A DNA stretch of 64,000 nucleotides from an uncultured Coriobacteriaceae bacterium (GTDB lineage: Bacteria; Actinomycetota; Coriobacteriia; Coriobacteriales; Coriobacteriaceae). Shown here in pieces: positions 1 to 9,045 of this stretch (the first letter of the stretch is position 1; every line of letters begins with the position of its first letter). Both the position numbers and the translations under genes were made by a program. The notes under the pieces are model-generated. The model did no database searches, had not been told where the DNA came from, and saw nothing but the letters and a program-made list of their open reading frames with translations. The DNA lies in contig CALUOP010000001.1 of the NCBI GenBank assembly GCA_944322305.1, forward strand, positions 310,001 to 374,000. The letters are read 5' to 3'.

Positions 1-845
1 GCGGTGATCACGGCCTTGTAGGCCTTGTTGCACTTCTGGATGATCTCTTTTTGGATGGTGGGGCACACCTCGGGAGCAACCTCTACGCCCAGGTCGCCGC
101 GAGCGACCATGATGCCGTCGGCCGGCTCCAGGATCTCGTCGAAATGGTACACCGCCGTGGCGCATTCGATCTTGGGGAAGATGCCCACGTGTGTGCCGCC
201 GTTCTCGTCGCAGAGCTTGCGGATCTCGCGCACGCCCTCGGCGTCGCGGATAAACGACGCCGCGATGAAGTTGATTCCCTCTTTCAGGCCGAACAGGATA
301 TCGGCGCGATCCTGATCGGTGATGGCCGGCAGGCTGAGTTTGACGTTAGGCACGTTCACGCCCTTGCGCTCGCCCAGCTCGCCGCCGTTCTCGACCGTGC
401 AGACGATGTCTTGGCCCTCGATGGCGGTCACCGTCAGGCCGATGAGCCCGTCGTCGATAAGGATCGTGCTGCCCACGCGCACTTCCTGCGGAAGCGCCAC
501 GTGGTCCAGGTAGAAATGCTCGGCCGTGCCCAAGCGCTCCTCGGAGGTCTCGGCCGCCGTCACGGTAACGGTAGCGCCTTGCTCAAGCGTCACCTTGGCG
601 TGCCCTTCCAGCAGCCCGGTGCGGATCTCGGGGCCCTTCGTGTCGAGCAGGATGCCCACCGGGCGGCCCAGCTCGCGCGCCACGCGCTTCACACGCTCCA
701 TCCGCACATGATGCTCCTCGTGGCTGCCGTGGCTGAAGTTGAAGCGGGCCACGTTCATGCCCGCTTTGATCATCTCGCACAGGACGTCCTCGTCATCACA
801 CGCCGGCCCCATGGTGCAGACGATCTTGGTGCGCTTAGTGAGCAT
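1..845 (-). CDS. pyk: Pyruvate kinase, first tandem copy (3' end outside window)
   Basis: Catalyses phosphoenolpyruvate + ADP to pyruvate + ATP, the last step of glycolysis, in the cytoplasm. The N-terminal 281 codons are visible and the gene runs off the left edge. The barrel motifs are present: [10 protein letters not shown] near the start, [12 protein letters not shown], a B-domain, FPKIECATA with the catalytic lysine, and [10 protein letters not shown]. The start is ATG at 845, preceded by a GAGGAG ribosome site. The protein matches the intact pyruvate kinase at 1415-2887 at most positions, so the two are a recent tandem duplication. The 569 bp between them carry repeats. Identification is firm; whether the 3' end is intact cannot be seen. 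Confidence 0.95.
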   Translation of the reverse strand, partial: MLTKRTKIVCTMGPACDDEDVLCEMIKAGMNVARFNFSHGSHEEHHVRMERVKRVARELGRPVGILLDTKGPEIRTGLLEGHAKVTLEQGATVTVTAAETSEERLGTAEHFYLDHVALPQEVRVGSTILIDDGLIGLTVTAIEGQDIVCTVENGGELGERKGVNVPNVKLSLPAITDQDRADILFGLKEGINFIAASFIRDAEGVREIRKLCDENGGTHVGIFPKIECATAVYHFDEILEPADGIMVARGDLGVEVAPEVCPTIQKEIIQKCNKAYKAVIT

Positions 846-1414
846 GCTGCTCCTCCTCACGTTAACGCCCGTAGCTCCCCAGCAACAGGCTTTCTGCGTA
901 CTTTACCCGCAACGAGAAGAACCAAGGCGCACGCGGCCGAACAATTCCGGAAGCGGCACCAAGCGCCGGGGCATTTGGATGAGGGAGACTGGACGCAGCT
1001 GCGGCGCGTCCCTGTCAGCTGGCCGCAGCTGCAGCGCACCAGGGCGCTGGTTGACTGCGATCTTGTTGTCCAAGCGCCCAGTCAGGCGCAAGCTTGTCGC
1101 CCAAGACGATGGTTGGTCGCGACCCTATCGCGCAGAGCGGAGGTTGGCCGCGGGCCCTATCACCCGGGACGATAGTTGATCGCACTTTCGTCACGAGCAG
1201 AACAGTTAACCGCACAAACCGCAGCCAACTCCCGATTTTCCGAGAATTACGCGTCGCCGAAGCGACCAACCGGTCCTTAGGCGTCGAGCCAGCGACCAAC
1301 CCGGCCATCAGCGGTCAACCCCGCGGCCAACCACAGCTTGAGAGCACACCCAACCCCGTAAGACGAAATGCGCCAAACCAGGCACGGCCTAATCTGGCGC
1401 ATCGGTCGGCTACG
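846..1414. other. Gene-free spacer between tandem pyk genes, rich in short repeats
   Basis: No credible gene is seen. The stretch contains repeated GGTTGRTCGC-like words (for example 1111-1120, followed by TATCGC at 1126-1131), a 40-bp block at 1217-1256 related to one at 13325-13365, and a hairpin element at 1368-1402 just past the pyk stop. The promoter of the left-hand pyk should lie in the first 100 bases but I could not define it. Confidence 0.6.
1368..1402 (-). repeat. Dispersed hairpin repeat, family A, copy 1
   Basis: An inverted repeat with arms ATGCGCCA and TGGCGCAT around a loop containing GGCCGTGC (read on the minus strand). It begins 13 nt after the stop codon of pyk (1415-2887) and could act as its 3' hairpin. 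A near-identical element, including the loop, lies at 35186-35222. Differences in the stem keep pairing through G-U wobbles, which suggests that the RNA fold is maintained. Confidence 0.75.
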
Positions 1415-2887
1415 TTAGCGCACCTGGGCCACATACACCACGTTCGTGCTCGTGGTCTGCTTCTTGCTCATATCCTCGATGGTCACCGAGGTCGCCGGGT
1501 CGCCCGCCGTGATGACCACAATGTCGCCTTCCTTGGCAAAGCCGCGCTCCTTGGCCTCGTCGATGGCACCCGAGACAATGAAGCGCACGTCGCCCATACC
1601 CGGACGGCACACCGGCTCAACGCCCCAGTACAGCGTCATCTTGTTGACGGCCCACCAGTACGGCGTGATGGCCAGGATCGGCAGCGACGGGCGGAAGTTC
1701 GACACGAGGCTCGCCGAGCGGCCCGTGAACGTGGGCACCAGGATCGCGCGCGCCTTCACGTTGAAGGCCGTGTTCACCGCGGCCAGGCCCACGGCGTTGT
1801 TGATGACGGTGACGCCCTTCTCGTCCGTGTGAAGGTCGAAGGTGCGGTGCTCAGGCAGGGTGGCCTCGGCGATAAGCGCCACGTTGGCCATCATCTGCAC
1901 CGCCTGCACTGGATACTTGCCAGCCGCTGTCTCGCCGGAGAGCATGACGGCGTCCGTGCCGTCGTCAATGGCGTTGGCGACGTCGGTAACCTCGGCGCGC
2001 GTGGGGCGCGGGTTGCGGATCATGGAGTCGAGCATCTGGGTGGCGGTGATGACCGGCTTGTACGCCTTGTTGCACTTGCTGATGATCTCCTTCTGCACCG
2101 TGGGGCACACCTCCGGCGCGATCTCCACGCCCAGGTCGCCGCGGGCAACCATGATGCCGTCGGCCGCCTCGAGGATGTCGTCGAAGTGGTACACGGCCGT
2201 GGCGCACTCGATCTTGGGCAGCACCGCCACGTACTCGCCGCCGTTCTCGTCGCAAAGCTTGCGGATCTCGCGCACGCCCGCAGCGTCGCGGATGAACGAA
2301 GCGGCGATGAAGTCGATGCCCTCCTTCAGGCCGAAGAGGATGTCCTGGCGGTCGCGCTCGGTGATGGTGGGCAGGCTCAGGTTGGCGTTGGGAACGTTGA
2401 CGCCCTTGCGCTCGCCCAGCTCGCCGCCGTTCTCGACCGTGCAGATGATGTCCTGGCCCTCGATGCGCTTGACGGTAAGGCCGATAAGCCCGTCGTCGAC
2501 AAGGATCGTGCCGCCGATGTGGACCTCCTGCGGAAGCGCCAGATGGTCCAGGTAGAAGTGCTCGGCGGTGCCGAGACGCTCCTCAGAGGTCTCAGCCGCG
2601 GTGACGGTGACCTCGGAGCCGGCGACCAGGGTCACCTTGGCATGGCCCTCGAGCAGCCCGGTGCGGATCTCGGGGCCCTTGGTGTCCAGCAAGATGCCCA
2701 CGGGGATGCCAAGCTCGCGGGAGATGCGCTTGACGCGCTCCATGCGCTCATGGTGCTCCTCGTAGCTGCCGTGGCTAAAGTTGAAGCGGGCCACGTTCAT
2801 GCCCGACTTCATCATCTCGCGCAAGATATCCTCGTCGTCACATGCTGGACCCATGGTGCATACGATCTTGGTTCGCTTGAGTAACAT
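1415..2887 (-). CDS. pyk: Pyruvate kinase, second tandem copy
   Basis: Glycolytic pyruvate kinase of 490 aa, the usual length for the family without the extra C-terminal PEP-utiliser-like domain. Visible motifs are [10 protein letters not shown] (about residue 32), [21 protein letters not shown] with the catalytic lysine, [21 protein letters not shown] and the C-terminal allosteric domain (GDIVVITAG). ATG start at 2887. It is followed by a second, closely related pyk, so the cell carries two tandem isozymes. The visible parts of the two proteins differ mainly by conservative changes. No promoter was assigned in the 345-bp gap upstream. Confidence 0.96.
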   Translation of the reverse strand: MLLKRTKIVCTMGPACDDEDILREMMKSGMNVARFNFSHGSYEEHHERMERVKRISRELGIPVGILLDTKGPEIRTGLLEGHAKVTLVAGSEVTVTAAETSEERLGTAEHFYLDHLALPQEVHIGGTILVDDGLIGLTVKRIEGQDIICTVENGGELGERKGVNVPNANLSLPTITERDRQDILFGLKEGIDFIAASFIRDAAGVREIRKLCDENGGEYVAVLPKIECATAVYHFDDILEAADGIMVARGDLGVEIAPEVCPTVQKEIISKCNKAYKPVITATQMLDSMIRNPRPTRAEVTDVANAIDDGTDAVMLSGETAAGKYPVQAVQMMANVALIAEATLPEHRTFDLHTDEKGVTVINNAVGLAAVNTAFNVKARAILVPTFTGRSASLVSNFRPSLPILAITPYWWAVNKMTLYWGVEPVCRPGMGDVRFIVSGAIDEAKERGFAKEGDIVVITAGDPATSVTIEDMSKKQTTSTNVVYVAQVR

Positions 2888-3232
2888 GCACTAACCCCGT
2901 TCCTTACGTGTGCCTAAAACCGTTTCCCCTACTCCTGCGACCAAACCGGTATGCGGTTTCGCCGACACCCTCCCAAGGTACCGGCCGATAAGCCCCCGAG
3001 CGGTTCCTGACGCCGACCGGAGGCCATGGTAGGCCTATCTTACCGTGCCGCCGCGGCCCGCGCACGTTAGCATCTCATTAATTCCGCCAACGGGGCCTAA
3101 CGCGAAGCCGCGCGCAAAGCCCGCCCCACGCAAAACGGGGCCGTCCCGAAGACCTGCCCGCAAGGCAGGCCGTCCCGACACGGCCCCGTCCCAAAACCCG
3201 GCCCCAGCACGCGGCCGAGAAGCGCGCACCCT
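2888..3232. other. Intergenic region between nagA and pyk
   Basis: No gene is seen. It holds the nagA 3' cruciform terminator (3135-3189) and must hold the promoter for pyk, which I could not define in this GC-rich sequence. Confidence 0.6.
3135..3189 (-). terminator. Cruciform-like terminator after nagA
   Basis: The outer arms ACGGGGCCGT and ACGGCCCCGT enclose an inner hairpin (CCTGCC/GGCAGG). It lies 44 bp past the nagA stop. On the minus strand the outer stem is followed by TTTTGCG. Confidence 0.65.
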
Positions 3233-4402
3233 TTACGCGGTGACCTCCGTGCCGCCCACGTAGGTGGCGGCGAGCGTCATGTCGGCGTTGAAGATCGTGA
3301 GGTCGGCGGAGCGGCCGGGCTTGATGAAGCCCACCTTGTCGTCCACGCGCGCCGAGCGCGCGGCCACCTCGGAGGCCATGCGGATGGCCTGCTCGGCGGT
3401 GACGATCTGCCAGTCAACCACGTTCTTCACGCCGCGGGCGAGTGTGAGCACCGAGCCGGCGATGTTGCCGGTGGTGCCGTCCTCGTTCTTGAGGTAGCAC
3501 AGCCCGTCCTCCATGATGACGGGCATGCCGCCCGAGACGTACTCGCCCTCGGGCATGCCGCCGCAGATGAGGCAGTCGGTGATAAGCACGCAGTGCTGCC
3601 AGCCCTTGGCGTCCACGAGCGCCTTGATGGCGCCGGGAACCACGTGGCGCCCGTCGCAGATAACCTCGGCGTAGGTGTCAGGCGTGGTCATGGCGCACCC
3701 GGTCACGCCGGGGTCGCGGTGGTGCAGGCCGCGCTGGCCGTTATAGGTGTGCACGAAGCAGGTGGCGCCGGCGTTCACCGCTGCCAGGGCCTCTTCGTAG
3801 TGCGCGTCGGAGTGTCCGATGGCGGTCACCACGCCGCGGGCGTCGAGCGCGGCGATGTACTCGCACGCGCCGGGCTTCTCGGCTGCCAAGGCGCTTTTCA
3901 CGATGCGGCCGCCGGCCTTCTCCTGCCACCCGTCGAAAACCTCCACGTCGGGGTCGATGAGGTAGACGGGGTTCTGCGCGCCCACGTGCGCGGTGGTGAA
4001 GAACGGCCCCTCCAGGAAGATGCCGGCGATGCGCGCGCCGGCGAAGTCGGCGTCGCGGCCCTCGTCGGCGGCGGCGATGGCGGCGCAGGCGCGGCCGATG
4101 TCGTCAACCGACTCGGTGAAGGTGGTGGGCACCCAGGCGGTGGTGCCGGCCTTGGCGAGCGCCACGCTCGAGTCGTCGATGCTGGCGGGGTCGCAGTCGG
4201 TGGTGGCGTGGTTGTGGAAGCCGTGGATGTGCGTGTCAACCAGGCCGGGGCCCACGATGGCACCCGGGTACTCGCGGATCTCGCAGTCGGGCTTCTCGGC
4301 GCTCCACTGGCCGAAGACGCCGTCCGTAACGGTGAGGTAGCCGCCTTGCATGGTGGCCCCCGGCAAAACGAACTTGCTTGCAGATAGTGCGAACGTGCTC
4401 AT
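3233..4402 (-). CDS. nagA: N-acetylglucosamine-6-phosphate deacetylase
   Basis: Removes acetate from GlcNAc-6-phosphate, feeding amino sugars into glycolysis. The 389-aa amidohydrolase has the metal-site motifs DTHIHG, LEGPFF, GHSDAHYEEAL, the actinobacterial-type FVHTYNG followed by HHRDPG, and the catalytic aspartate in LITD. The start is ATG 4402 with GAGAGGAG upstream; longer in-frame openings lack a ribosome site and are not NagA-like. It follows a GntR/HutC regulator gene and mannose-family PTS genes, consistent with amino-sugar use. A hairpin terminator lies between gntR and nagA, so nagA may have its own promoter. No nagB is nearby. Confidence 0.95.
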   Translation of the reverse strand: MSTFALSASKFVLPGATMQGGYLTVTDGVFGQWSAEKPDCEIREYPGAIVGPGLVDTHIHGFHNHATTDCDPASIDDSSVALAKAGTTAWVPTTFTESVDDIGRACAAIAAADEGRDADFAGARIAGIFLEGPFFTTAHVGAQNPVYLIDPDVEVFDGWQEKAGGRIVKSALAAEKPGACEYIAALDARGVVTAIGHSDAHYEEALAAVNAGATCFVHTYNGQRGLHHRDPGVTGCAMTTPDTYAEVICDGRHVVPGAIKALVDAKGWQHCVLITDCLICGGMPEGEYVSGGMPVIMEDGLCYLKNEDGTTGNIAGSVLTLARGVKNVVDWQIVTAEQAIRMASEVAARSARVDDKVGFIKPGRSADLTIFNADMTLAATYVGGTEVTA

Positions 4403-4443
4403 GCTACCGCTCCTCTCACGTGCCAACGCTGATAGATGAAAAC

Positions 4444-4459
4444 GGGACGCGTGCGTCCC
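4444..4459 (-). terminator. Short hairpin terminator between gntR and nagA
   Basis: GGGACGC and GCGTCCC arms are separated by 2 nt. On the minus strand they are followed by GTTTTC, directly after the gntR stop. Confidence 0.55.
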
Positions 4460-4472
4460 GGTGGTGCTGAAT

Positions 4473-5207
4473 CTACGCTCTGCGGTGCGTGACCGTGTAC
4501 TTGAACTGGTCGGCGCGCGCCACCGACAAGGTGAACTCCACGATCTCCTCGTCGGTGTTGTAGGTGGTGCGCACCAAGTCGAGCACCGGCGCACCCTCGT
4601 TGATGTCGAGCAGGCGCGCGTCCTTCATGCGCACGACGCTCGCGTACACCTCTTCCTCGGCCAGGTGGATCTTCTGCCCGAAGTCTGCCTCGATCACCTC
4701 GTACAGCGAGCGGCTCTCGAGCTCGCCGGGGGTGAGCGTGGGAAAGAGGCGCGCCGGCAGATACGAGCGCTCGACCATGAGCGCCATGCCGTCGGCTGAG
4801 CGCAGGCGCTTGAGCTTGATGAGCTTGTCGCCCGGCTCGAGGCCCATGTGGCCGGCCAGGTACTTGTCGGCGTCGAGCTCGCGGAACTCCAGGATGACCG
4901 TCTCCGGGTCGCGCCCCATCTTGCGCATCTGCTCGGTGAAGCTGTAGACCTGCATGATGTCGGTGGCCTGCGAGGTCTTGTCGGTCACGAAGGTGCCCTT
5001 GCCGTGGCGCTTGCGCACGAGCCCCAGGTTCTCGAGCTCCTGCAGGGCCAGGCGCACCGTGGTGCGGCTGAGGCCGTAGCGCACGGAGAGCTCGCGCTCC
5101 GAGGGGAGCATGTCGCCCTGCTCGAGCTCGTTCTCAATCTTGTCGCGCAGGGTGTCAACCAGCTGCTCGTACAGCGGCTGCTTTCTCGTTGCGGGCGCGG
5201 TGCTCAT
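4473..5207 (-). CDS. GntR/HutC-family transcriptional regulator (NagR/DasR-like)
   Basis: A cytoplasmic DNA-binding regulator of 244 aa. Residues about 10-75 form the GntR winged helix (LPSERELSVRYGLSRTTVR, then HGKGTFV). Residues about 95-235 form a UTRA effector domain ending in DLVRTTYNTDEEIVEFT. HutC-type regulators often sense phosphosugars, and NagR/DasR members sense glucosamine-6-P or GlcNAc-6-P. The neighbouring nagA and the mannose-family PTS genes fit that role, as does an operator-like sequence at 6530-6545 upstream of the EIIA gene. ATG 5207. A 9-bp inverted repeat (GCCGTTTTC/GAAAACGGC, 5251-5289) upstream may be a further control site. The ligand is inferred. Confidence 0.88.
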   Translation of the reverse strand: MSTAPATRKQPLYEQLVDTLRDKIENELEQGDMLPSERELSVRYGLSRTTVRLALQELENLGLVRKRHGKGTFVTDKTSQATDIMQVYSFTEQMRKMGRDPETVILEFRELDADKYLAGHMGLEPGDKLIKLKRLRSADGMALMVERSYLPARLFPTLTPGELESRSLYEVIEADFGQKIHLAEEEVYASVVRMKDARLLDINEGAPVLDLVRTTYNTDEEIVEFTLSVARADQFKYTVTHRRA

Positions 5208-5250
5208 GGAATCGGCTCCCTTGAAGTTGGCATGGGCGCGGCTCGAACAA

Positions 5251-5289
5251 GCCGTTTTCGGCGTTTTGGCTCAAAGCGCTGAAAACGGC
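5251..5289. promoter_or_regulatory. Inverted repeat upstream of the gntR-like gene
   Basis: The 9-bp arms GCCGTTTTC and GAAAACGGC are separated by 21 bp, 44 bp upstream of the regulator start. It could be an operator or an RNA hairpin in the leader. Confidence 0.4.
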
Positions 5290-5333
5290 CCGGTCTCTCA
5301 AGCGGGGCAAGGCCCGCCCGCCGGCTCAAAGAA

Positions 5334-5369
5334 CCCCTGGGCGCACCGCTGCACGGCCGCGCCCAGGGG
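5334..5369 (-). terminator. Terminator after PTS EIIB
   Basis: A perfect 11-bp stem (CCCCTGGGCGC/GCGCCCAGGGG), 18 bp past the EIIB stop. On the minus strand it is followed by TTCTTTG. Confidence 0.65.
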
Positions 5370-5387
5370 ATGTGGTTCAGATCGATG

Positions 5388-5870
5388 TTACGCGAACAGC
5401 TTGTCCAGCTCCTCCACCGGGGTGCTGGGAACGCGCTGGATCACGAGCTCCACACCGAGATCCTGAAGCTCGCGGAAGGCGGCAACGTCGGCGTCGTCAA
5501 CGGCAACCGCGGCGGCAACCTGGCGCTTGCCCTCGGCCATGTGCATGTTCCCGATGTTGACCTTCTTGATCGGCACGCCGCCCTTCACCAGGGCAAGGAC
5601 GTCCTGCGGGGTCTCGGCCACGATGAAGATCTGCTGGCGCGCGCCGGCCCCGGCCACGGCCTCGACGGTCTTCGCGAGCGAGAGGAAGCGGGTCTCCACG
5701 CCGGAGGGGGCGGCCATGCGCATGAGGTTCTGGCGCATGGTGTTGGTGGCCACGTCGTCGTTAGCCACGATGATGAGGTTGGCGCCGAGCGTGGCGTTCC
5801 ACTGCGTGGCGATCTGGCCGTGGATCAAGCGGTTGTCGATGCGCGTGAGAACAATGTTGGGCTCTGCCAT
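5388..5870 (-). CDS. PTS EIIB, mannose/sorbose/N-acetylgalactosamine family
   Basis: Cytoplasmic phosphocarrier that passes phosphate from EIIA to sugar at the EIIC/EIID membrane complex. The 160-aa protein shows the family's N-terminal RIDNRLIHGQI, whose histidine is the phosphorylation site, and the typical ending VELVIQRVPSTPVEEL. The start is ATG 5870 after GAAAGGAAG; a longer opening to 5939 adds unrelated sequence. The matching EIIA lies 153 bp upstream. No EIIC or EIID gene is in the neighbourhood, so the membrane part must be encoded elsewhere. Substrate is unknown; nagA and a NagR-like regulator next door make an amino sugar plausible. Confidence 0.9.
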   Translation of the reverse strand: MAEPNIVLTRIDNRLIHGQIATQWNATLGANLIIVANDDVATNTMRQNLMRMAAPSGVETRFLSLAKTVEAVAGAGARQQIFIVAETPQDVLALVKGGVPIKKVNIGNMHMAEGKRQVAAAVAVDDADVAAFRELQDLGVELVIQRVPSTPVEELDKLFA

Positions 5871-6023
5871 GGTAGCTTCCTTTCGTACGTGCCCCTCCTG
5901 CGGGCTCCTTCTACGCTTGAAGCCGTGCGGCAGGAGCAAGGTCGCCGCGCAGCCAGAAACGCCATTCCCAAACGCGGCCGCGCGCCCGGTACCCCCGTAC
6001 CCGTTCGCCCGGCCTGCCGCGCC

Positions 6024-6470
6024 TTATATTCCCTCCGCGGGCGCCGCGTCAGCGCCTGTCGGCGGGGCGAGAAGATCGGCGACCGACTTGTTCGCGATCC
6101 CCGCCTTCCCCACCGAGACCGCCGTCGCCACGAGCTCGGCGCGCGTGGCGCCCTGCCCGCGAGCCACGAGACACTCGAGCAGCATGGGCAGGTTCGCGCC
6201 GGTGACCACGTCCACGTCCGGCACCTCCACGCTCGCCAGCATCGCCTGGTTGAAGGGCGTGCCGCCGAGCAGGTCGGTGAAGACGATAAGCCCGTCGGTC
6301 TCAGCGGCGAGGTCGGCCATGGCCACCGCGAGCGTCTCGCCGAAAGATCCGGCCGTCTCGTCGGTGAAGGGAACCTGCGCAAACGCGGGCAGCTCGCCTG
6401 CCACCATGGCAAGCGCGCTTGTCAGCCCCGGCGCTAAGTCGCCGTGGCCCGTTAGGACGAAACCCACCAT
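6024..6470 (-). CDS. PTS EIIA, mannose family (AgaF/ManX-like)
   Basis: Cytoplasmic phosphocarrier that accepts phosphate from HPr. The 148-aa protein starts MVGFVLTGHGDLAPGL, in which the histidine is the expected phosphosite, and contains FTDLLGGTPFNQA and ANLPMLLECL, typical of the EIIA-Man fold. The start is ATG 6470 preceded by AGGGAG; the longer opening upstream lacks homology. It lies upstream of the EIIB gene on the same strand. A palindrome resembling NagR/DasR operators sits 60 bp upstream at 6530-6545. EIIC and EIID are missing from the window. Confidence 0.88.
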   Translation of the reverse strand: MVGFVLTGHGDLAPGLTSALAMVAGELPAFAQVPFTDETAGSFGETLAVAMADLAAETDGLIVFTDLLGGTPFNQAMLASVEVPDVDVVTGANLPMLLECLVARGQGATRAELVATAVSVGKAGIANKSVADLLAPPTGADAAPAEGI

Positions 6471-6529
6471 AGCCACGCTCCCTGTATGGTAATAAAAGAC
6501 GCGCTGCCCTGCGGCACCTGCGCAAATGC

Positions 6530-6545
6530 ACTGGTAGTAACCACA
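6530..6545. promoter_or_regulatory. Operator-like palindrome resembling a NagR/DasR (dre) site
   Basis: ACTGGT-AGTA-ACCAC matches the published dre pattern ACTGGT-CTAG-ACCACT in both half-sites; only the centre and last base differ. It lies 60 bp upstream of the PTS EIIA start. A HutC-type regulator is encoded at 4473-5207. The assignment is inference. Confidence 0.55.
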
Positions 6546-6767
6546 AAACAGCACTTAAAGTATACGGCTTGGGAAACCTCGGTCAAGCTGGGAGAAGCGC
6601 CCGCCGCTGGCAGCGATTTTCCTACCGCTCGGTGTCGGCGACCCAGCGCGGGCAGGTGCCCAGCTCTGCCGCGGGGGACGGGTACGAATGGCAGGGCGCG
6701 CGCCGGCAAGGTGCGCGCCCCGCCCCACAGGCAGGCGCGCCCGCGCCTGCCGCCCCCAAACGCAAAA

Positions 6768-6801
6768 AGCCCCGCCCGGGTCATAAGACCTGGGCGGGGC
6801 T
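6768..6801 (-). terminator. Terminator of the opp operon
   Basis: A 15-bp stem (AGCCCCGCCC.GGTC against its complement, one mismatch) with a 4-nt loop, followed on the minus strand by TTTTTGCG. It lies 85 bp past the oppF stop. Confidence 0.85.
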
Positions 6802-6885
6802 GTCCTTGACGCGGGAACGGCGCGGCCGGCATGGCAGAAAGCGACCGCGCCTCCCCGCGCAGAAGGAGGCAACAGGTGCGGACGC

Positions 6886-7989
6886 TTAGGCCTTCTTGGC
6901 TCCGGGCGCCACCACGGGGTCGGCGTTCACGTCCTTGGCGCCGCGGCCGTAGCTCGGACGGGCGGCGTCGTACTGGATATCGCGGGCGAGCTTGCGCACG
7001 TCGGCCGCGCCGCTGTTCTTCTCGTAGCGGTGACAGGCGCACAGGTGGTCCGGCAAGATCTCGCGCAGCTCGGGCGCGGCCACGTCGCAGGCGCCCACCT
7101 TGGCGAAGCAGCGGCTCGCGAAGCGGCACCCGGCCGGCGGGTCGATGGGGCTCGGCACGTCGCCCTCGAGGATGATGCGCTTGCGCTGCAGGTGCGGGTC
7201 CGGCGACGGGATGGCCGAGAGAAGCGCCTGCGTGTAGGGGCACAGCGGCTCGTGGTAGAGGCTGTTTTTAGGCGCGATCTCCATGAGGCGGCCCAGATAC
7301 ATCACGCCCACGCGGTCCGAGATGTGCTTGACCACGTTCAGGCCGTGCGCGATGAACAGGTACGTGAGCCCCAGCTGGTCCTTCAGGTCGTCGAGCAGGT
7401 TCAGCACCTGCGCCTGGATGGACACGTCGAGGGCCGACACCGGCTCGTCGCAGACGATGAGCTTGGGGTTCACCGCGAGCGCGCGGGCGATGCCGACGCG
7501 CTGGCGCTGGCCGCCGGAGAACTCGTGCGGGTAGCGGTTCTTCATGTAGCTCGCCAGGCCCACGCGCTCCAGCAGCTCGTCCACGCGCGCGTCGATCTTG
7601 TCGGCCGGCAGGATGTTGTTGGTGCGGATGGGCTCCGCCACGATCTGGGCGATCGTCATGCGCGGGTTCAGGCTCGCGTACGGGTCCTGGAAGATGAGCT
7701 GGATGTCGCGGCAGTAGCGGCGGCGCTCCTTCACCGGCAGCGCGGTGATGTCCTTGCCCTCGAAGATGATCTTGCCGCTCGTGGGCTTCAGAAGGCCCAC
7801 GAGCATCTTGCCGATGGTGGACTTGCCGCAGCCCGACTCGCCCACGAGGCCGAAGGCCTCGCCGCGGCGGATCGAGAAGCTCACGTCGTCAACGGCCTGC
7901 ACGAACGAGGTCGGCTTGCCGAAGAAGTTGCTCTCGGCCACGAAGCTCTTGGTGAGGTGCTGGACCTCGATGAGGTTCTCGGACGCCAT
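6886..7989 (-). CDS. oppF: Oligopeptide/dipeptide ABC transporter ATP-binding protein
   Basis: One of two ATPases driving peptide import at the inner face of the membrane. The 367-aa protein has Walker A GESGCGKST, Q-loop LIFQDPY, signature FSGGQRQRVGIARAL, Walker B LIVCDEP and the C-terminal OppD/F domain with a cysteine cluster (GCRFASRC, C..C in DHLCACH). The switch-loop reads IAHGL rather than the common SHDL; the histidine is retained. It is the last gene of oppA-B-C-D-F, starting at the base next to the oppD stop codon, and is followed by a strong terminator. Confidence 0.95.
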   Translation of the reverse strand: MASENLIEVQHLTKSFVAESNFFGKPTSFVQAVDDVSFSIRRGEAFGLVGESGCGKSTIGKMLVGLLKPTSGKIIFEGKDITALPVKERRRYCRDIQLIFQDPYASLNPRMTIAQIVAEPIRTNNILPADKIDARVDELLERVGLASYMKNRYPHEFSGGQRQRVGIARALAVNPKLIVCDEPVSALDVSIQAQVLNLLDDLKDQLGLTYLFIAHGLNVVKHISDRVGVMYLGRLMEIAPKNSLYHEPLCPYTQALLSAIPSPDPHLQRKRIILEGDVPSPIDPPAGCRFASRCFAKVGACDVAAPELREILPDHLCACHRYEKNSGAADVRKLARDIQYDAARPSYGRGAKDVNADPVVAPGAKKA

Positions 7990-9039
<1,050 letters not shown>

Positions 9040-9045
9040 GCGCTA

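Larger units (their letters stand above)
6471..6885. other. Intergenic region between oppF and PTS EIIA
   Basis: No gene is seen. It contains the operator-like site (6530-6545) near EIIA and the opp operon terminator (6768-6801). Confidence 0.6.
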
